Assembly (NCBI GenBank): GCA_022813625.1
Contig: JAKLMB010000004.1
Coordinates: 1,674,001-1,738,000, forward strand
Direction: 5' to 3'
From: Aaosphaeria pasadenensis
Lineage: Eukaryota; Ascomycota; Dothideomycetes; Pleosporales
DNA: 64,000 nt
The position numbers and the translations under genes were made by a program. Below the pieces are notes generated by a model. It was not told where the DNA came from. It did no database searches and was given only the letters and a program-made list of their open reading frames with translations. Of this stretch, positions 58,601 to 64,000 are shown piece after piece (positions within the stretch are counted from its first letter, which is position 1; each line of letters opens with the position of its first letter).

Positions 58601-59554
58601 ATTGTCACCGACGATTCCGATACCTTCCTTTTCGGCGGCACGCGTGTCTACAAGAACATGTTCAATGCCGCCAAATTCGTAGAATGTTATCTCGCCAACG
58701 ACCTAGCCTCGGAATTCTCTCTCACCCGCGACAAGCTCATTGCGATCGCCCAACTGCTTGGCTCCGATTACACTACCGGGATCCCTGGCATCGGACCGGT
58801 GACTGCTCTCGAGATCCTCTCCGAGTTTGGCACCCTACAGGCCTTCAAGGACTGGTGGACCGGCGTCCAAGATGGCAGCATCTCTAAGGAAGCAGACAAG
58901 GGCTCCCAATTTCGTCGCCGGTTCCGCCGCTCACAGGGCACCAAGCTCTTCCTCCCGCCTACTTTCCCAGACTTCAACGTCACCGAGGCGTACCTTAAGC
59001 CCGATGTCGACAGCGACCCACAGCCCTTTCAGTGGGGTGTGCCTGACCTTGCCGCCTTGCGCACATTTCTCAGTTCCCAGATCGGCTGGAGTTGGGAGCG
59101 CACCGATGAGGTACTGGTGCCAGTCATCAAGGACATGAACAAAAGGGAGAAGGAAGGCACCCAAAGCAACATCACTAGGTTTTTCGGGGGAAGCGTCGGC
59201 GCAGGAGCATTCGCTCCGAGGGCAAGGGCCGGTGGAGAGGGAGGGCCCACGGGGAAGAAGAAGGGAAAATCAGCTGCAGGGAAGAGGCTGGGAGCTGCCC
59301 TGACACGACTGGCAGAAAGGGAGAGGCAAGCGCCAGATGAGTCGCAGCCGGATGATCAGGATGGTGCTGTCGAGGCTGTAAGCGCTGTCGCTGAAGGTAC
59401 AACAAGCAATACGAGGACGAAAAAGCGAAAGCAGGGCAAGGATGCAGCCTCCGACGACACTGCGGACGAGTATGTCGGAAGTGACGCTGATGAAGGGGTT
59501 GGCTCAAATTCTAGTCAGCAGAGGAGAACCAGAAAATCGAGAAAGGTCAAATGA
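55691..59554 (+). CDS. RAD2: XPG/Rad2 structure-specific DNA repair endonuclease
   Basis: One exon of 1287 residues starting at the conserved MGVTGLW (a further ATG at 55658 is in frame but removes this N-terminal Gly start). The XPG-N domain spans about 1-97 with metal-binding Asp30 (LAVDAS) and Asp77 (VFVFDGG). A 780-residue acidic spacer holds two ubiquitin-interacting-motif-like helices (EQLRKAIALSLGRQ near 456 and LQAALAESRR near 538). The XPG-I domain begins near 933 with APMEAEAQC and TDDSDTFLFG, and the helix-hairpin-helix DNA site IPGIGPVTALEIL follows. QSNITRFFG near 1160 is a PCNA-binding box, and the basic end is a nuclear signal. It cuts 3' of the lesion in nucleotide-excision repair, working with TFIIH. 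It is convergent with KMT6. Confidence 0.95.
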   Translation: MGVTGLWTVLQPCARPIRIETLNKKRLAVDASIWIYQFLKAVRDKEGNALRNSHIVGFFRRICKLLFFGIKPVFVFDGGAPVLKRQTISNRKSRREGRREDAVRTAGKLLAIQMQRAAEEEEKRRKETARERRDEPEEEIPENLVYAEEVAQTEQERLANRTFKRKDQYHLPDLGTSIAEMGGQNDPRIMSLEELEEYARQFDRGEDINVYDFSKIDFDSPFFVSLPASDRYNILNAARLRSRLRMGYSKEQLDIMFPDRMAFSKFQIERVRERNELTQRLMNLNGMSDDAMFGNNAVNRVAGEKGREYVLVKNDGVEGGWALGVVTNKDEGKADKPIDVDRSSPPEFKEEDWEDEDDFEDVPIEGLNRLPKPKAGASEKDKEGREFISRELAKRRQRFYQSRKRGSTKPKPRRVEQPEQDPDSLFLADDTQAAEWEHVPDDNEDDLFEEAGDNEEDEQLRKAIALSLGRQDGEPADQSDDSEEDIYGEVFQQERVEEPAPFSGKGSGLAIARMANQRSSKLAPTGPFNGSDSEDDDMDLQAALAESRRSKRTTSAKRPSSRSPVAVHSPTPKPAHKPTNAAGFDGPLPFERLNLGNSILGKKKMEKIEQETAGGFEKKQERGKKEKAEPLPPWFQGERDMRDDLTAQREEERQSWEQARKEEETHFQFQEVPRLRKQDTREVIDLDGPSSHEKQREPITIQSDGEEDIEAVITVDPNVRMGDLAEKVRAESPKPSPEAPKIQPTQPFEQESDDEPIDWSESEPDLDRSLHQQSKSTGVTELEAAGAKSPSPVFEDVPVGEGRTDVELPKSPSPEFEDVPLQANSTQLPRREPSPIELQGAADLEVAVVTPRDGLADDNAPLELPDDESDQYSDPEDAELFASLAAEAEEHARFAQELNNAQTTRIDFNEELKQLRAQQKKDRRDADEVTQTMIAECQHLLTLFGLPYITAPMEAEAQCAELVHLGLVDGIVTDDSDTFLFGGTRVYKNMFNAAKFVECYLANDLASEFSLTRDKLIAIAQLLGSDYTTGIPGIGPVTALEILSEFGTLQAFKDWWTGVQDGSISKEADKGSQFRRRFRRSQGTKLFLPPTFPDFNVTEAYLKPDVDSDPQPFQWGVPDLAALRTFLSSQIGWSWERTDEVLVPVIKDMNKREKEGTQSNITRFFGGSVGAGAFAPRARAGGEGGPTGKKKGKSAAGKRLGAALTRLAERERQAPDESQPDDQDGAVEAVSAVAEGTTSNTRTKKRKQGKDAASDDTADEYVGSDADEGVGSNSSQQRRTRKSRKVK

Positions 59555-59873
59555 GTCATTAGATACACATTATAGAAGTAATAAAATCACGACAGTCGCA
59601 ATGACCCACGGAATTTCTTTAATGGAATAAGCGTTAATAAGACCATTATTTGTTGGTAACTCTATGTGACACCAATGATCAAGGAAGGCACGCTATTATC
59701 AAATGTTGTAAATTTGGATTCGTACTCCTGATGGGTATAGGTAGCGCTCGGCTTTCCAGCTGCTATTCACAAGGGTTGGACTCATAGAGGCCCCTTAGAG
59801 CCCGTTACGGTATCATTTCGGTCAGCGCTATGATAAAGCGCCGTCTTGACGAAGACCTTGCCTGAATATGTGT
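59555..59873. other. short gap between convergent Rad2 and KMT6
   Basis: Only 319 bp separate the two stop codons, so the 3' untranslated regions probably overlap or abut. Nothing else seen. Confidence 0.5.
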
Positions 59874-62800
59874 TCATTCCTCATCTTCGTCGTCATCGTC
59901 ATCATCTGCCTCCCGCTTCCTTTTTGTAGGCCAACGCCGACGGCGAGATTCAGGCACTAGGGGGATGTCATCGTCTGTGTCAGCGTCTCTTTCGATTCGG
60001 GCCCTTCTACTCGTCCTCTTGGGTTTACTGGAGACGGCATGTCTATTTTCTTCGCCTCTATGTTCCGCTCCCCAATCACCATCTTCTTTATCTGAAGATG
60101 GCATAGGCGGCCATAAGTCATTGCTTTCTTGACTCTCTAGGAGTGACGTTGGACGCGGCGAAACACCAGAGCCGTGCTTTCTTGCCTTTGAACTTGGGGG
60201 ACCGAGCAACAACCCTTTCTGAAGTTGGCCTGTTGGAGCCCGTGGAACGCCCTTTTTGGTTTTGACAGCTATAATCTTGCTTTCAGAGTCGTGCTCCTGA
60301 TTAGGCTGCTTGTAGCCTTCGGTAACTTCATCTGACCAGTTGTAGTAGAAGAACAATTCGGTCCCAGGTTTCATGTTCTCTTTCGCAAAGAAGCCAATTC
60401 GGAAAGTTGTGTTGCAGAACTTGACCCATGGATAACAGTTTGTTTTGCTTTCTTCGGCGTGGTTGATAAAGCGGAGCTTGTTCCCGGCGCGCATCGCATC
60501 TACATCTTGGCCTTGCATGGATTGTTAGGCATCATCTATATTGTACCGTTTTTGAAGGACTTACTTTTATTTTCTTTAAACAAATATGACATCTTAAGCG
60601 GCTTGTAGATGTAGTTGCGCCTTTTCATCTCTGGGTAAGAGATGATTTCACCGATATATTCGCCGATGAAACTGTCTCTCTTAAGTTCCTCGCCCGCAAA
60701 AAGCCCGACGCCATGTACTGGAGACTTCCCTTGAAGAGTCTTTGCAGGAACATTCCGTTGAATGCTAACATTATTGCACCGATGGTCGAGAATGTCGTCG
60801 TTGTCTCGGTTTAAAGGATCGAGAACTTCGGCTGCTCCACATCCTCCACACAAGTCCGGATCACACTCCCGGTTCATTTGTACACAGTCGCAATAGGACC
60901 TGACACCGCAGGGGCGTCCATTTCCCAGGCTTCGGCATTTACAGCCACGATAGCGTCTAGAGCATGAGACTGAACACCCACAGCTCTTCTCACACATGAC
61001 ATTTTGGCGAAAGCAACGGCACAAGGCATCCTCACAGCTCCCTTCATGGTCGCACGGCAGGAAAGGCTTTCGTACATCCAGTCGGTGAGTTTTGCCTTTC
61101 TGCCAAAGCTTACGGTCAAATTTTGGAAGGACTTTCTCGCTGTCGGTCGCGTCTGCATCAGGCCGCTTCACGCGATGAAGACCTGGCGTTCGCCTGTAAT
61201 TGATTACAGTTTCGACGTCTGTATCGTCTTGGATATCGCATTCATTGCCTTGCCGACCTGCAACATCCCTTGCCAGATTCTTTGTTGATTTATGGGCGGA
61301 ATACTGACTACCCTCCTCTTCGCTACTCGAGTCAGATGAAGATGATTCTTCCAGATCCGTAGCGTCACTGTCCGAGTCGACGACCTCTCGAACTTCACCG
61401 TGATACTGGCATTGATACCTAATAAGCTGATTAGTATGCTGCTATGACAAAGACTGAAATTGTTTGACTTACTGGAAGCAGACGCGACAAAGATTTTTCT
61501 TATATGAGAACTCAGGCTGGGTAGCCGGTCCGACTATGCTTGCAATGTGGTTGCTCAAGATTGGACTGTACCGTACTAGCTGCCAGAGACTGAAACCAGT
61601 CCTTTGTAAGAAGCTTGTGGCGCATATTGCCACCGTTTGCAAATGCGTGGGAGATGGTTGCGATAAACGTTCAAAAACCTTCCTCCACTTTGTCTTGTTC
61701 CTACCTTGATCCATGATACGCCTATCCCCTGTGCGATCCTCAATAATACGTCTGAAGTATTCTCCGTTTAAGTTATTCACTTCGCGCCCAATTCCTTGTA
61801 TGGATTCATCTGTAACCAAATACCAGTACAAAATTGCTTCCCAGCTTGTACCGAGAGACTCCACGATTTGATTGACATAAGGAGTATAAATGCGACATCT
61901 CTCCAGTTCTACATGTTGCAGAGGGTGGAGCGCATGTGTGCATTTGTAGTTTTTTTCTATTTTTCTGTCGAAAGCCCGCTTATCGGGGTCATCAATGAAG
62001 AGAGGCCAGTAGCTCAAAGTGTCGTTATTCACTTGGAGAAAGCTGGTTTGCAGTTGAACATGCACCCTATACGTAGGCAACTTCGGCACATCCGTTCGAT
62101 ACTTCGTCACAGGAGCTGATATATCGGCTGCTTTGCTTCCATCTGTTCTAAGCTGATTGAAAGTCATCGTCTTCTGTTGCGACTTAACGTTTCCCTTGGC
62201 GACAGAAATGGGTTTCATGTTGCAGAATGGATCCAATTGCCCTGATTCTTCCCCATCTTGAGGCCTAACGCTTACGTCGGAAAGTTGAGAACGGCTCGGC
62301 ATCTTCGAAGAACGGGCGAGAGTCATGCGCTGTCTGCGTAGGAGGTGCTTCGTATTTTAGTAATTGCCTCCAAATGTGTGAACTCAACGTACCTTTATAT
62401 AATAAGCATGAGTCTTGTGGAGCTCGGTAATGTGCTTGTGAACAAGATTTTCAATATCGGTTCTAGATTTTGCCCCTGTGAAAGCAGGTGTTCCTTTTAG
62501 AGGGGACTCTCTCTGAGAGATAGCAAGAGCTAGCGCATCCACATGTTTGTGTGCTGCTCGCGTCTTCATTTCCAGGGTCTCCCTCAGTTCATGAATGTTA
62601 TGTCCAGCTTTGTTGGTAACGAGTGGCCGAGACGTTAAATCTGAGTATTCTTTGCTAGTTCGATCTGCGCTTATTCCAGTACCACCGTTTCCCATGATGG
62701 GGTCGCCCTTGGTGAATGTACTGGCGTCGACTTGCACAGTGGTTCCGAGCGATGAACAGAGCGTTGGCGGAACGATGCTATCGGCACCATGCAATGCCAT

Positions 62801-63514
62801 ATTTGGCTTCGATGTGGACACAGTGCTGCCCATATCACTTATGTTTCTCAAACGTTCTGACTGTTGGTGTTGGTGTGATGCTTGTAACACGTTCTGGTGC
62901 GTGCCGTTGAGTGGACGACGATGATGATCGAGATCTCTGTGGTCATCTGTACGACTGTGATATGCAACATGCATTGTATCACCTGCAGGTCCTTGTTTCT
63001 CGACATTGAGCATGCTAGCAACCGAAAATTCGCGTGTGCCACCATCTTGATTGAGGACATAAGATGGTGGGGGGAGTTTTGTACCACCGACAACATCTAT
63101 GGCCGGTCCTCGTTTCGAAACCTCGTGGCTTTGATTGGTCTTAAGTGCTTCGAATTGAACAGTGGATTTTGTAGGTGTTCGCCATGGCAATTTCACGGTG
63201 GAATTGTAGGTTTTTAGATTCTGTTCAACCTTACAGCTGTCTCCATCGAGCAAGTTGATGACATTTTGAGAAGTCGAAGGCTTTTGGAATTGATGTCGGC
63301 TACTATCGCCGGATAATATAGCGTCCTTGAGAGAAGGAAGTCCGATACCATAATGGTGATTGGCAAGCTGATGACTATTCCCAAGTCGAACACGTGCTGG
63401 GACGTAGGGCTCTCGATGTGAGGAGAGCGTGGGGTGGTCATCATATTCGTCACTATCTTCGACCTCGATAGGATCATGTCTGCTGCCAGGCTGCGAATGC
63501 ATTCTATTTGCCAT
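59874..63514 (-). CDS. KMT6: histone H3K27 methyltransferase, Enhancer-of-zeste/EZH2 type
   Basis: Four exons (63514-62393, 62329-61473, 61418-60565, 60511-59874) encode 1156 residues. The first 370 residues are disordered. The middle holds Cys-poor helices up to NLCRVCFQ, continued across the splice to YQCQYH, the first zinc-binding element of EZH proteins. The CXC region (about 782-850) is Cys-dense: CDHEGSCEDALCRCF, CGCSVSCSRRYRGCKC and CDPDLCGGCG. The SET domain (about 875-1003) has GVGLFAGEEL, FIGEYIGEII, NHAEESKTNC and GTELFFYYNW. Catalytic subunit of Polycomb complex 2, it silences facultative heterochromatin, often including accessory and secondary-metabolism genes. FFYYNW differs from the usual FFDYxY, and NHAEESKTNC is longer than NHSxNPNC. 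A non-ATG-initiated extension to 63544 is open but not used. Confidence 0.93.
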
Positions 63515-64000
63515 GTCTATGGCCTTACAAGATGCAGCCGACAACCTTTCAAGATTTTGCTTAAGTGATCATTGATTCATGACTCCGAAGGTGAAGGCGA
63601 AAGAAGAGGCTCTCATGAAGGATCTCCTATACTTTCTTTGAGGCGACGACAGTATAGGATGTATTCCGTGTCTGGCTGAGGAAGTCCTGGAGAGGACGCA
63701 GGACAGTGCCACAGTGTTTGGCGAGAGGCGTCCGCGAGGCAGTAATTAGTAGGTTTGTGATGGGATAGTCCGCGCTTGGGCCATCTATCCCATCTCATCA
63801 CCAGCGATTGACGGTGAACAAGAATCACGGGCGACGACGCAGAGAAAGACACAGAAGAGTACGATTGGGTTTGTTCAGGCTTCAAGACAAACAATTATGA
63901 CCCTGCGAATACGAGACATTGAAGGAACATCCGAAGACAATAAGAAATATTTCGTTCCTCCGTGATATATGCATAGGGCATGCCCGATAGGATTGGCAGG
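63515..64000. promoter_or_regulatory. upstream region of KMT6 to the window edge
   Basis: No coding frame that I can support. It would hold the KMT6 promoter and leader. The right edge may be close to another gene, but none is visible. Confidence 0.4.

Overview
The window is nuclear DNA of a filamentous ascomycete (Pezizomycotina). The protein families, genes cut by many short introns (mostly 45-85 bp, GT...AG, often with a CTAAC or CTGAC branch point), GPI and Zn2Cys6 proteins, and a Polycomb-type H3K27 methyltransferase all point that way. The presence of KMT6 argues against the Aspergillus lineage, but I cannot fix the class from sequence alone. I built the gene models by hand from splice signals and frame continuity. 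There is no bacterial, plasmid, CRISPR or IS content.

Layout. At 0-20 kb, mostly conserved genes: the 5' end of an MFS drug/polyamine-type transporter cut by the left edge (1-471, minus), a DUF3433 multi-spanning membrane protein (2672-5502), a DED1/Vasa-type DEAD-box helicase (6506-8569, minus), a TOK-type two-pore potassium channel (10185-12384), two small proteins of unknown role, a class III PLP aminotransferase resembling glutamate-1-semialdehyde aminomutase (14404-15915, minus), a gene-poor stretch of 2.5 kb, and a Cys/His-rich putative zinc-binding protein (18457-19873, minus).

At 22-34 kb, accessory and largely secreted: a fasciclin-domain protein, a GH27 alpha-galactosidase and an alginate-lyase-fold polysaccharide lyase in a row, followed by an F-box-like protein, an uncharacterised cytosolic protein with a likely frame break near its C-terminus, an unrecognised helical/beta two-part protein, and a small six-cysteine secreted protein that looks like a candidate effector.

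At 34-45.4 kb, a compact regulatory/transport island: a Zn2Cys6 regulator divergent from a short-chain dehydrogenase, a second Zn2Cys6 regulator, a monocarboxylate-transporter-like MFS protein and a 14-exon DHA1-type MFS transporter. No polyketide, peptide or terpene synthase is visible, so this could be a small catabolic or detoxification cluster or a relic of a larger one.

At 46-64 kb: an uncharacterised proline/threonine-rich protein, a GPI-anchored cysteine-rich surface protein, a protein pairing a disordered N-terminus with an F-box-like domain, a divergent metabolic pair (class II ketose-bisphosphate aldolase and 3-hydroxyisobutyrate/threonate-dehydrogenase-like enzyme, about 0.7 kb apart), the nucleotide-excision-repair endonuclease XPG/Rad2, and the H3K27 methyltransferase KMT6, convergent with Rad2. 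The best candidates for new biology are the 30-31.3 kb protein, the small secreted protein at 32.9 kb, the island at 34-45 kb and the aldolase/dehydrogenase pair. None of these functions is proven by the sequence.
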